Below, piece by piece: positions 23,101 to 35,194 of a DNA stretch of 64,000 bases. The DNA is from Phycomyces blakesleeanus NRRL 1555(-) (taxonomy: Eukaryota; Mucoromycota; Mucoromycetes; Mucorales; Phycomycetaceae). The notes beneath the pieces were generated by a model. The model was not told the DNA's origin. It saw nothing but the letters and a program-made list of their open reading frames with translations, and did no database searches. Location of the stretch: contig NW_017265160.1 in assembly GCF_001638985.1 (NCBI RefSeq), positions 173,378 through 237,377 on the forward strand, written 5' to 3'. Each line of letters opens with the position of its first letter. The first letter of the stretch is position 1. The position numbers were made by a program, and so were the translations under genes.

Positions 23101-26100
23101 CACAGTGGTCCGTGTAACAGTAGTTAGCATAAATCTCATTCTCACAAAAAAAAGTTTAGGCAACATGAATTATGTGTTTTTTATGCTGAACAAAAATGAT
23201 AAAGTCTTTAGATAAATGCTTATTACAAAAAAGGAAAATTGAGTTTGTTGTAAGTTTTTTTTTCTATTTTTTTCTCTCTTTTTCATTCATAGAATCTAAC
23301 CAAAAAGAGAAAAAATCGGATTATTGTTACACTGTATTTTGGGCGTGTACGCTTTTCTTTTTTATCTCCATGGGTACAAAGGATTGATTGTCAATTTTAT
23401 CGAAAAATTAGCTTTTGACATGGGCCCATAAAAGGAAAATCATTTGGATTATTGTTACATGACATTCTCAATACACTTATTTTTATTTCACTTAGCATAA
23501 AAACGGGATGACTTTTGACTTGGCAAGAAAATACTCCGTCAAGGTATACACGTACAGGAATATTATAGCTATAGTTTGTCCTTGCGAATAAAATAAAATA
23601 AAATAAAATAAAAAAGACGTATTATGATGTATCAGCTACTTGTAATCTAAGCATGATTTGATATAGATCTATATAGTATTTTCAGCCTTAAAGATAATCC
23701 TTCTGTAGTATATTCGTATTTTTCCTGTCAAAATGTATATAAGGTAAATCAAGTATATCTACTTACTCATAACCCTTGATAAGTCTTGCTGACCGTGAAC
23801 CAAATTGTGTATTTCTTCTTTATTCTAATATTCAACCATATTCCAGCCTTCTAGTCATTCTTTATAGTATTAGTGAAATTCAGAAGTATAAATTAAATGA
23901 AGATTGACTATATACTTAAATTCGAATCGAAAAAAAGCCTACTCAGCTAGATTGTAGCAATTATAATATAAAATATCAACTCGATTCATATATAAATACA
24001 TGAATACATTTATTTTAAAGAAAATAAAGGTCCATCAGCAGATTCGGATTCCCTGTCTGTGTAAGCAAAAGACGAGATAATATATTACAAGTACGCCTTA
24101 TTTTATTGTATTTACCCAAAAGCACATTATCGCGATAAACTTGGGGTTACTTTTGGCATATTGTGCATTCAAAATGCCTCTATATTTCTAAACTTCGGAA
24201 ATATAGGTAAATTTGTTACAACCGACCTTACCCACTGTTCCCATAGGCTTCTTAAAACATATACCCGCACTTTCCAACTAGTCAGCTGTATTATACTGTG
24301 ATTTACAAGCAAAACATAGCACAAAAACATAGTCAAGTATATTTATTTACTTTTTTTATATCTCCTAAAAAAAATACACGTATAATATAATATCTTTTTA
24401 TTATTCTTTTTCTTCTTCTTTTTCTTCTTTACATAAATTATTTTTGCTCTTACTTGGTACCAAACTCATAAAGCATCTGTATTAAGAGAAGAAGCTGCTG
24501 TTGTAAAGATATACAGAAGAAAAATATAAGTAAAGCCGGGTGTTTTTTTTTAAAAAGAAATATTTAAAAATACCTTTATATTACAGATATTACAAATAGG
24601 AAACAATTTACTATTTTGAAAACAAGTATATATATCACAAAACTATCGGAAAGCTTCTCTGTGGTTACAAAAGAGCATACTCTAAGAGCCGTGTATCAGT
24701 AAAGATTTTTATTTTATTTTAAAAAATGGAGTCATTCAATCATTTTTTCCGTAGATATTGTTTTTGTTTGTTTTTTTACTTTATCCCTTATAAATAAATA
24801 AATAAATAGACAAACAAATGAATAGAAAAAAGGTATAATAAAATATAACGGAAAGCAATTATGAATGGCACAGAGTGGTCTGTACAGTAATTAATTTATT
24901 AATATTTATAAAATAAATGAGGGTCACACGGTTAATTATACACGTTAATAACATATGCAAGGTAGGGATTCAACTGCCATTAGACTTATAAGCCAATATA
25001 TAAAAATACAGATAATATCAAGAAAACTTTAACATGTGCATAGAAATAATAAGCTGTATTGAGTAAAATATTGATATTAATATTAAATTATAATTATACT
25101 TATAGATTAATTGTCGCAAAGTATTAAGAGCTAGACATCTTCTTTATTTATTGGTAACGTATGCTACAAAAGAATAGTAGAATTCACAAAATAGTTACCC
25201 GTGACTTTCTTTGTTGCTGGTACCTTGCGTACCTCTAGGTACATAAGTCTACATTCTTTATATTTTACGCGTTATTTATAATTTATACAATTTATATAAG
25301 CATAACGCGATGCTAACGCTTTTTGATTCCACAGTAAATAAATTGATGTAAGACAAAGTCATGCTACAGAATAGATTTAAGATTATTCAAGAGTCTGGGA
25401 AATACACGCTTGATTCTAAAGATTAGGTACTACCTGAGACATTTCTCTAAGAAACAAAAAAAATATGCCTATTTTGAATAATGTGCGCGAAGCTGAATCC
25501 AATAAAACAAGAAGGGTTTTATAAGAGACACATATACAATATATTACTGAAAATATCAATACATATATACACCAAAAACAGGCTCACAGAGCAGTTAATA
25601 CTCTTTCGAAAGCAAACTAAAATAGCTGAAAGGAAGAGATAAGAGGCCTACTAGCCCAAAAGGGAATATATGTCTAAATATATTCATGTTTTGTATCTGT
25701 AGGATCTGTAGATGTAGTTGAAGCTCACTTTTAACAAGTTATTTCTACCGGGAATTAGGGATAAAATAGATTTATTTCTATAGTAAAATACAAAAGAAAA
25801 AGATAAATCAAATTTTCTGTCCTATCTAGGAAACACGAACGAAAATATATGACACGGGAACAAGTATTCTCTCTAAAAAAAGAAAGTTTTGCCTTGATCC
25901 AGGCACATGAGTATTTTACGGAAACTTGTTTTTATATTTTATTAACATTTCTTACAACCTATGATAACGAATAACATTAAAGGCTAAAAGACTGATCTCC
26001 GCAAAAGATGAAATAAAATCAATCACAATAATCAAAGCGTATAGCGAATATATTCATTTTTAATGCAATTAAAATGAATAATCAGCACAGACTAGCTTAG

Positions 26101-26854
26101 TGTCGAATATTTAAGCAGAATACTTGGAATTGGTAAGAGCCAGATAAATTTCGATAATATTAAAGACTATGTACATGTGTTTATTAATCGATTTAATATA
26201 CAATTACTATGTGAATTTACGTCCACTTTGAAGTAAATTTGCTTCATTCAATATCAGCTTAATAAAAAACAATAGCAGAAATCTTAATAAAGTTGATTTA
26301 TTTTAGCAAACATATCAGCACAAGAATCATATTTATTTTAACTTCAGAAAGAAGGGAATTGTTTATCTCTAACTCCAAACGGGCTCGATAGTCTAAATTC
26401 TCCATTTGAGCTACTCAAGAGTCGCAGAAAGTGAAACTGTTCAAGTACAGAAAAACTCTACTGTCAAATTAGACGATTTATTCCTATCGCGTACATCAAA
26501 TCATATTGTCTTTGTAAAGGAGGAGTAATAGAACATCAGGCCTTTCTTGCTCTCAAAAGAATTAATTCTATATTCTGATGCTTATTTTGTACATAGTAGG
26601 TCATTCGTTTATTATCAGCTCCTTATTTTCATAAATTGTGCCTCTATTATGAGCCAAGACATTGTTGTAACCCATCCAGAACCGAACCAGTTTTAGTAAT
26701 TCAAATAAACTAAAGTAAACACTCTTCTTCTGTTAAATATTCAAATATTCAAATATCCAGAGTTTTCATCCCAAGCCAAGAATTACAAAAAGAATAAAAA
26801 ATGGTAGTAGTGGAATATGTGGGCAAACCTTCTTGTCATTGGGTATGTCTCAAC
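20111..26854. other. Gene-poor AT-rich spacer between inverted OPT copies
   Basis: About 6.7 kb with no frame I can support; open frames are short and low-complexity. It holds scattered microsatellites (an AAATA array near 23587-23612, AAAT runs near 24790) and TA-rich stretches. It separates the two arms of the inverted OPT duplication. It may contain eroded duplicates or an origin-like AT-rich region, but nothing specific is visible. Confidence 0.5.
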
Positions 26855-27005
26855 AATCTTGATTGGTACCATGTTCAAATCCTTTAGCTTGTGAACTTTC
26901 TTTTGTCTGTACACTGTGGCGGTGCACAATCAATGATCACTCTATGTATCTGTACAACTTTTGTGCGGATGGGACAGAACTATATTTAAGCTATTGGTAA
27001 TACTC
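26855..27005 (+). repeat. OPT-associated upstream block, copy 4
   Basis: It reads TTGATTGGTACCATGTTC, then CTTTAGCTTGTGAAC, then CAATGATCACTCTATGTATC and TGTACAACTT, the inverse of the block upstream of copy 2. It lies 0.78-0.93 kb before the start of copy 4, the same relative place as in the other copies. Confidence 0.62.
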
Positions 27006-27627
27006 TTCTTTTTTTTTTGCAGATTGACTGGTAATTTAAACTACGATAATAATTTTTTTTTAAAAAAAAAAGAAAAACTATTTGATAGCTGATTTAGATA
27101 CGACTAATATTTGATCCTTAAGTTAAAGGTGCCAATAGTAATAAAGAAATAAAGTATATATTAATTGTAGGTAGAATAACTGTTAAATGTGATATTATAC
27201 CCAATAAACCAAGGCAAGATATTTGACCAAAGTAAAGGCTGACTCAAGTACGAATACTTCTTTTGAATTGTTGAAGAGAAAATACCAATTCTGATATTTA
27301 ATAAGATTTAATTATAGTCAATATTTTTTAACCTGGGTAGAGTACCAAAAAAAAACAACAACAAGTGATACGGTAACTAAAAAATAATGCGAAAATACCA
27401 GCTGATAAGAAAGAAGAAAATCACAACTTTTCTTTACTTTATATATATATTTGTACATATATTTTTTGAGAGTGCGTTTGTGTAGCAAGAAACACGATTT
27501 CATTGATTGAATTGTATGCATTCTGTATTGTATTATAGTTTGGTTAAACAAAAGGATAAGTAGGTATATTGAGCTGATATTTATAAAAAATATAGGCTGT
27601 CATCCAATTTTACAGAAAAATGGGATT

Positions 27628-27687
27628 CATATAAAAAGCCTTGGCTCTCAATATCCTTTTTAATCATCTTCCTTGCGATTATCATCC
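27628..27687 (+). promoter_or_regulatory. Core promoter of OPT copy 4
   Basis: CATATAAAAAGCC (27628-27640) is a good TATA box. ATCTTCCTTGCGATTATCA (27666-27684) is the inverse of the motif shared by the other OPT promoters, about 100 bases before the ATG. Confidence 0.62.
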
Positions 27688-27782
27688 TTTTATTAATTAA
27701 TTACTTCTTTCTCACTTTTGGCTTAGTTGTTGGCAGAATCACAATTATTTCAATTCTTAATCTATAAACCTAATACCCCAAA

Positions 27783-30178
27783 ATGGAGACAACCCTCACA
27801 AAGCGAGAGGTATTTTCCGAGACTCCCAGCTTTGAAAAAAAAGAGGAATTCCTTGAGGAGAAGGCAGCTATCGCATCTTTTGAGGAGACTCCAAGAAATA
27901 CCAACAATTCAAATTTTATTACCTACGAGAACGACGAAGATGATCTTGCAATTGTCAACGAAATCGCCAGTACTGAAGACGATCCAACCATCAGGATTTT
28001 AACTGTTCGTGCCCTAGTAGTTGGTATTGTAAGTATATATACATAGTTTATGCACCTAAAAAGGAACTCATCTTAATAAAATTCATCTTTTTATTAGTTA
28101 CTCGCTTGTCTTGGTTCTTCAGTTAACCAGTTGATGCAGTTTAAACCAGTTACTGTCATTCTTTCTGATGTGTTCCTACTTATTATTGCCTATCTTTTCT
28201 GTATCGGCTCAACTCATATATTCAAAACCGGCACTATTCTCAATCCTGGTCCCTTCAACGTCAAAGAACACACATTTATTTACTTGATTTCCTCAACCGC
28301 AAACGCATCTGCCTATGGTACCAACATTCTCGGTGCTCAGCAACTTTACTATACCGATTACCCCAGTGCAGCCGGTGGTATTTTTTTGCTGTTTGCTACT
28401 CAGCTTATTGGTTACGGTATCGCTGGTCAGCTTCGTCCTTTCCTTGTCTATCCCTCTCAGATGATCTGGCCCTCCAGTCTTCCCACCATCTCTTTCCTCA
28501 AATCCTTCAATACATCTGGTAGGGAGAACAAAATCCTGGTGAAGTTCTTTTTTGTCATCTTCTTTGGCATCTTTGTCTGGGAAATTGTTCCCCAGTACAT
28601 GTTTCCTCTCCTCAGTGGTTTCTCGGTTGTCTGTCTTGCAAAGCGTAATAGTGTTTGGGTCCAACGTATCTTTGGCGGTGTACAAACCAACGAAGGCCTT
28701 GGTATTGGCTCCATCAGTCTTGACTGGTCAAACCTGTCATACTTTGCTCCTTTAGTATATCCTCTGTATGTTCAGGGCAACATCTACGTTGGTGTCCTTA
28801 TTCTATGGATACTGGCTCCTCTTGTTTACTACTACGATGTTTGGTATGCCAAGAGTTTCCCCTTCTTGTCCAATGGTTTGTTCAAGTTAGATCTTGAGAC
28901 TCGTGAGGCCATTTCCTACCCTCAGAAACTTGTTCTCGATGACCATAACAACATTAACCACACTGCGCTTGAAGAAATTGGGCGTCCTAATTTTGGTGCC
29001 ATGTACGCTATCCAGTATATTTTTATCAACCTTGGTGTGACAGCTATGATCTCTCACGTTGCTCTATTCTATGGTCCTGATATTAAGCGAATTTCCCTTG
29101 CCATCTTTAAACGCAAGAGTTCCAAAGAAGAAGATATTCATAACCGTCTTATGTCTGCCTACAAGGAAGTTCCTTCTTGGTGGTACTACGCTATTTTTGT
29201 TTGTGGAATTGGACTCAACATTGGAATCGGTTATGCTAACAAGAGTCAGCTCCCATGGTGGGGTTTCTTGCTTGCCATCCTCTTATCTACTATCTTGTCC
29301 CTCCCATTGAATATGATTACCGCTATTACTGGCAGCGGCTTCGGTCTTAACGTCGTCGCTGAGATGATTTGCGGTTTTATTCTTCCCGGTAACGCGGTTG
29401 CTAACATGTACTTCAAGACTCTCGGGTACAACACTATGGTCCAGGCTGGCTATATGGCACGCGACCTTAAGATTGGACACTACCTCAAGGTCCCCCCAAG
29501 AATGAATTTTCTTGGCCAGATAATTGGTACTGTCGTTGGTTGCATCTTCAACTATATTGTCAACAACGTAAGTTAAAAAAAAACAAATTTGATAACTTTT
29601 TTGGTTTTTGGTTTCTAACAATAACAATCAAATAGTCAGTTATTAACTCCAAGAGAGAAGAGCTTTTGGATCCTAATGGCAACATCTGGAGTGGTTCTGG
29701 CTTCCAGAGCATGAACTCTGCTGCTATTACTTGGGGTGCCATCGGCCCTATGTTCATGTTTGGTCCTGGTACTACTTATAACTTCTTCTTGTGGGCATTC
29801 ATTGTTGGATTTGCTCTCCCTGTTCCTTTCTGGATTCTCCACAAATTTTATCCCAAGGTTGGCTTTAATTATGTCAATACACCCATGATTCTAGTGGGTC
29901 TCTGTACTCTTCCTGGTTCAAGTTCATCGTGGATTACCGTGTCATTTATCATCATTATTGTCAGTCAGCTGTATGTCAAGCGTCGTTATAGCAACTGGTA
30001 TGCTAAGCACAATTACTTGATGTCTGCTGCTTTGGATTCTGGAACCTCTCTCATGTCGTTCATTCTGGCCATGAGTGTTTTCGGTGGTGCTGATGGTATT
30101 GAGAGACCTTTCCCTAGTTGGGCTGGTAACAATATGGATATCCCTTACTATGACTACTGTTGTGCTGATTGCGAGTAA
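27783..30178 (+). CDS. OPT-family oligopeptide transporter, copy 4 (inverted)
   Basis: Fourth peptide transporter, the only one on the plus strand. Exons 27783-28028, 28098-29567 and 29636-30178 (246, 1470, 543 nt), phase 0, giving 752 aa. The signatures are canonical: NPGPFNVKEH and KVPPR. The N-tail starts METTLTKRE and the C-tail is YYDYCCADCE. It lacks the lesion of copy 3 (GTC CAA at that site) and keeps the NPG motif altered in copies 1 and 2. Of the four it is therefore the best candidate for a fully standard OPT transporter. Its 5' and 3' flanks resemble those of copy 3 in inverted orientation. Confidence 0.94.
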
Positions 30179-30720
30179 ACCTTATCTTTACACTCGTGTT
30201 TATATTAATATTCAATTACTATTATTTATCATCACTTCTTACTAAAGAAGTATATTGATACTCTATTTTTGTTACTTTTTTATTGAATTATTTTACTACT
30301 ATAATAATAATTAATCTTTTGACTCCTTTATACTACCCTTGTTGAGTATAATAACTAGGCTAATGGTTTAATCGAAAGGGACCTACTTAATAAATAAATA
30401 AAATGAAATAAAAAAGTATATTTTTCTTATTTTATGGCTTACTCCAACATAATACACTTTAGTATGATATACACTTGTCTCGGATGGTTTGCCTTTTACA
30501 ATAAATAGCTGTAGTAAACTCTGGTAGGTAGCTAATATATCAGATATTGTAGGAAAGCATTACTTGGCCTCAATAATGTATTATTGTACGCATTGATATA
30601 TGCGCTTCATGTTGTTTACAATACAGCTATTTTTCACATGAGTCTAGTTCATGTCAATAAATCGTTGTTGTAACAACCATATGACTAATTTGCTTTCTTA
30701 CTATTATTCTCTTTAAATGT
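30179..30720. repeat. 3' flank homologous to that of OPT copy 3 (inverted)
   Basis: Immediately after the stop, ACTAAAGAAGTATATTGATA, ACTACTATAATAATAATTAA and, about 480 nt on, TTGTTGTAACAACCATATGA all have close inverted counterparts at 16300-16725 beyond copy 3. The duplication thus includes more than 0.5 kb of 3' flank. Confidence 0.65.
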
Positions 30721-31414
30721 CAAACCTTCCCTGTTTCAGAATATATAGAGTCTTTTATTCTTCTGTGTGTGAGTATGAATTTTATTCATCTTGAACTCTC
30801 TTATTATTAAAAAAACAGATTTCAGGAAATTTTGATCATTATACTCAAACTCTACAGAAATTCATTGGATTTACTGATAACGATATGCTTGGAGAGCTTT
30901 ATATATATATTGGTGCTCGGTTTATCGAGGACATTAACTGATTAAGACGTTTTCAGAAATTAATTCGTAATGTAAATAAGGGCTTTCCTTTATTCTTTTT
31001 TAAAAGAATATACTTTCCTTCATCTTTTTGCTCTTTTGTCTGGCTCTTTTTCTTATTCTTCTTTTTTTTGCATACAAGAAAAACATTAGTAACCCTACAT
31101 TTCTGTATTACTTTATCAATTACATTTAAAGCTTGATATATTCAAAATTGTGATTTGTGAAGATCCAATTTTATTAAAGACGACTATCGCAGCTTACTAG
31201 TTGTAGCGGATGCATTTAGTTGTAATGTGTGGGAGGCCATACAATAAGAAGGATAAGAATTGAATAATTATAATTGTAAAGATGAAGATAGTGTTTATTT
31301 GTTGGGATATTCTACTAACATATTATATCTAAATATTAAAATGTACAATGGTCTTGTCAAAAAGCTCTATGATTATGAATAACATGTAAATATATAAATA
31401 CTAAATACTAAATA
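30721..31414. other. Convergent intergenic spacer
   Basis: This lies between the 3' ends of OPT copy 4 and the fluoride exporter. It has pyrimidine runs and an AAATACT microsatellite (about 31397-31420) that runs into the exporter's stop codon. No gene seen. Confidence 0.55.
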
Positions 31415-32789
31415 CTAAATACACATCTGGTTAACTCCCTTTGTCCAAATATAAGGGCCAAGAATAATAAACATCAAACACTGGGCTATGACTACAGTAG
31501 TAATACCATAGACATAACTGCGGCGTAGAGAAAGACCTTTCAGTTCAACCTAAAAAAGAAAAATAGCGACATATTATTTATGTGTTAGTCGACACTTATA
31601 TATTTTGGCTAGATGTGTATGTACTCATACCATAAATGTGGATATCGTGGTAAGACATCCTAATAGACTGATTTTAGCGTTTTGTATTTGAAAAGTATTA
31701 TACTCCTTACCACAAAAGCCATCAGCAAGTGCCTGTACAACAGTACAAGATATAGAAGTCATTACAGGGCCGGATTGAGATAAAGCTAGTGCAGCCAGTA
31801 CAGCAGTCCCGAATATGTTTGCAATAAACGTACCAAGTGGAAAACGTTGTGCTCTGTATATATTATAAAAGGACAAATACCAGCGCAAAAGAGCCCCAAC
31901 AGGAGCAAATACACAGGCCAATGCTAATTCCTTTTGCTTTTGTGTGAAAATGGCTGCAAAAATAACACCCAGCCAGCACAAAATACCGAACCCAATCACA
32001 CTGTAGTCTGGGGCACTCAGATAATCCAATGCAAATCCACGGGGTATGATCTTTATCTCTTCTTTGCATACCTTTGTTGGGCTTATCTTTTTCACCAACC
32101 ACTCAACCAGGTGCCCAGCATGCTGCCCAAAAACAAATCCGTTGAATGATATGGCCATTGTTACAAGCAATTGAGATATTGCATCCAGAATATTGTATCC
32201 TCTTGTGTGTGGATTGAAATAATAATTTGAAAATCCCTTGAAAATGTCCAATTGCCATGACGAAAATGTAGTAATCGATCCACAAAGCCCAGAAGATAGA
32301 CCTATCTGGAGCGGCAAATACCTATTGATATATCTATTATTAATTGATGTACAAATAATAATAAAGAAATAATAAAAATGCATAGTGTATTGCATTGCGC
32401 TGTATTGTATTTATCACCTGCCATTTATGAATCGCATTCTTATTTTCAACTGCAATACCCATTATAAAGCATCCTACCCACTGAGCATACACCAAACCAA
32501 ATACAGGTGCACCAGGGTAAGTTTCTAATCTCTGGAGACCAATTCGGATCAAGACACCTAGAACAGAGAATGGGATAATTGCTCCCACGATAGCCAGCTT
32601 GTTTTCATGAATCTCCAAACTGATCACTGTCGGTCTCTCATTAGATATCTCCGTCTGGGCATCTTGTCTTAAAATGTCAGGTTCCATGGAAACTTGATTG
32701 AACTGATCTCCGCGATTGACATGATGAGGGCTCAGGGATCTATTTCCTTCACCAGTAATGCGAGGATCATTGTTTGTAAACTGCCGCAT
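31415..32789 (-). CDS. FEX1: Two-domain fluoride exporter (FEX/CrcB family)
   Basis: Plasma-membrane fluoride channel/exporter that protects fungi from fluoride. Exons: 32418-32789, 31711-32305, 31631-31659 and 31415-31549, giving 376 aa, close to yeast Fex1. It shows the expected fused duplicate: first half GVLIRIGL, then GLCGSITTFSSWQLD; second half GALLRWYL, GTFIANIFGT, then GFCGCLTTISTF. The G-(S/C)-x-T-T-x-S-x pore/sodium motif is thus present twice. A hydrophilic N-tail of about 65 residues precedes the first membrane segment. The 51-nt intron at 31660-31710 has no stop and keeps frame, so it would be misread as coding. The acceptor of intron 1 (CTCCAG, 32306-32308) is the only nearby one that keeps phase; that junction is the least certain. 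Confidence 0.9.
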
Positions 32790-33057
32790 TAAAAATAAGG
32801 CTTTAGAAACGTTGGTATCGGTGTGAATGAGCGGGAATTATGGCTACTTTTACTATTGCTATTACTACTATTACTATTATTCTTTTATCTTATCTTTATT
32901 CTCAGGTACATAGAGTGCGGAATGAATTGATCTCCTCACGTGATTCTGTGTCATACTAGATGTAACGGTGTCCTGTCAAAATCACTAGGTGTGTTATTTC
33001 CCTTCCTCTCTTTTATTCTTTCTTCCTTCCTTTTCTTTTTTAGAAACATACTAGATA
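32790..33057. promoter_or_regulatory. Divergent promoter region, fluoride exporter / GNAT
   Basis: A 268-bp gap separates the starts of two outward-facing genes, so both promoters must lie here or overlap neighbouring exons. It has TACTATTAC repeats near 32847-32880 and a CT-rich tract (33000-33045) just before the acetyltransferase start. No clear TATA box. Confidence 0.5.
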
Positions 33058-33816
33058 ATGTCCAAGCCCAACCCTCTTGACACATACTACATTAGAGAAG
33101 CTACTAAGGAAGATCTCCCCGAGATTCTGGAAATCTTCAATGAGCGCATTCGCAATTCAACTAGTCTATTTATATACGATCCTGTTCCCCTGGAAGATAG
33201 AGAAGCTTGGTTCAATGATGCCAAAAAGAATGGATATCCTGTTATCGTAGCTGTTGAAAAGTCTACCAATAAAGCAATTGCATATGCTTCATACGGAGCC
33301 TTCAGAGCTAAGATAGCCTACATCTTGTAAGTACTATATATATGTATATTAACCTATAGAATATTAAACTGTATATATATATTTTAATTGTATATAGAAC
33401 TACTGAAATATCATTGTATATTCACTTGGATCATCATCGCCGAGGTCTCGGCCGAGTTATGCTTAATGAAATGATTCGGATAGCCAAAGAGATGGGACTT
33501 CGCAGTGTTATTGGTTAGTAAAAAAAGAGAGAGAGATATCCATATCTCCTTTTGGAAATATTTCTAATCGTGTATTCATCCTCCTTCTTCTTTGTTGACA
33601 GCGAGCATCACATCTGAAAACTCGGCATCAGTATCTCTGTTCACCAATTTTGACTTTAAGCTTGTAGGAACTTTCCATGATGTTGGACAAAAGTTTGGTA
33701 GACATTTGGATGTTGATTTTTATGAGCGTATATTTGATACTCCTCCTACTGCTCATGGCGTTCCACACTTTAACTCTTTCCCCTGGGGTCATTATGTTTA
33801 TGGTGGATCCAAATAA
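33058..33816 (+). CDS. GNAT N-acetyltransferase, phosphinothricin-acetyltransferase-like
   Basis: Acetyl-CoA-dependent N-acetyltransferase of the PAT/YncA subgroup, probably cytosolic; members acetylate amino acids or analogues. Exons 33058-33326, 33398-33513 and 33602-33816 give 199 aa with continuous phase. IREATKEDLPEILEIFNE is the typical N-terminal strand-helix, and AYASYGAFR the central strand. The acetyl-CoA binding motif A spans exon 2 (HHRRGLGRVMLNEM, i.e. R-R-G-L-G-R). The C-terminal part ASITSENSASVSLF with FTNFDFKLVGTFHDVGQK follows the family closely. The substrate is unknown; resistance activity is not implied. Confidence 0.88.
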
Positions 33817-35194
33817 GCTCTGTGGTCTGTAGCCATTTAGACACTACATTTAATTTAATATCAATTGAATCACATATTTCACTCGTATTTGTATTTCTAC
33901 TTCTACTTTTGCTGCAGATTTATTGTTTGTATCTTTATTTACATAGATCAAGAAGTGTATCAACAAAAAGTCCAAGTTTAATTAATAATTCATATCTGTT
34001 CACTTTTAATTCTTTAGATTTGTTAAATAAAAACTACTGCTATAGTTTCGCAATAAAAAGCCAACTGTTATATATATATATATATATATATATTTGTATT
34101 AAACTTAATTTAACCTTTTCTTTTTTTTTTATTTATATCTTCTTTTTACTGGCTTCCAATGTACTGATGGAAGTTTAAGTTTTTTTTTTGAACCAATGGT
34201 TTCTATGGTGAATTTCACATTAAATGAATTTTTTTTTATCACTTTTTTTTTTGGTTTTTTCTTTATAAATATAAAAACGTGCACATAGTAAAGTACTATA
34301 TATTATTTTGTAGATCTTAACGGCTGTCATACTTTATCAAGACCAAAAAGAGGCTAAACTTGGTTTGATCTAATAATTATATTTTGCGCCTTTTTTTTTT
34401 ATTTATTTATTTAGCACAGATATTATGACGCTCCTAGTTTTATGGTAGTGAGTATTTATTGCCCTTAGTTCTTATGGGATAAATACAGAATGTATACTAA
34501 GACGAGTGATATTTGTACGAATGTCGTCATTTTGACCATTATTATCATTTTATCAAGAATCTATCATCCCTTGAAAAACTTTAGTTGTTACTCAACTTCC
34601 CACTTTCTTTTACATACACACATACTTGCCTACATAAAGACTTGCTTATGTATATACATTAGCTATGTAGATAGTAAATAGACCAGGGTGTACCTTGTAA
34701 AAGACAAAACATTATCAAAGGACACAAAATTAAAAACTTCTTTATCATTTCTTATTTTACTTCTAAAGAAGTATTTAATAAACGGATATTAAAATGAACT
34801 GGATTTTAAAAGAAAGAAAGACCAAAAAAAAGGCTTCAAATATCGATGCACAGGGACCTGTCAATTCCCTTTTCATTTTTCACACGCTCCATATTGGTAT
34901 CCAATCAAGGCTTTTAACCCAAAGAACAGTTGTACAAGTCTAACTTTACAATCTAGCTACCTTTGTTAATCTGTTGTCTACGAGAAAGTAAAGAGAAGAA
35001 AATATAACCATTGCACGTATTCTTTAAGCAAAGAGAGCAAGTCTCCAAGACACACAATCCATTAATAAGACCAAAGAAAGAAAAACCCATATGCACACAA
35101 ATTTTAGGAAAGATTATTGTTTGTTTATCTTTATTAACACAAATAGCAAGGAAATGCAATTTTAAAATGAGTTGACTTGAAGTAAAAGGGTAAT
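33817..35194. other. Convergent spacer, GNAT / EF-1alpha
   Basis: AT-rich region between two 3' ends, with poly-T runs and a TA microsatellite at about 34068-34091. Open frames here are low-complexity translations and none is supported. Confidence 0.55.

Noticed and set aside
27783..30178. OPT genes as a metallophore or biosynthetic cluster
   Set aside because: No synthetase, oxidoreductase or regulator is interspersed; only transporter paralogues and mobile-element debris are present.
33822..34178. 118-codon frame downstream of the acetyltransferase
   Set aside because: Low-complexity Leu/Tyr/Ile translation over a TA microsatellite and poly-T runs; no family resemblance.
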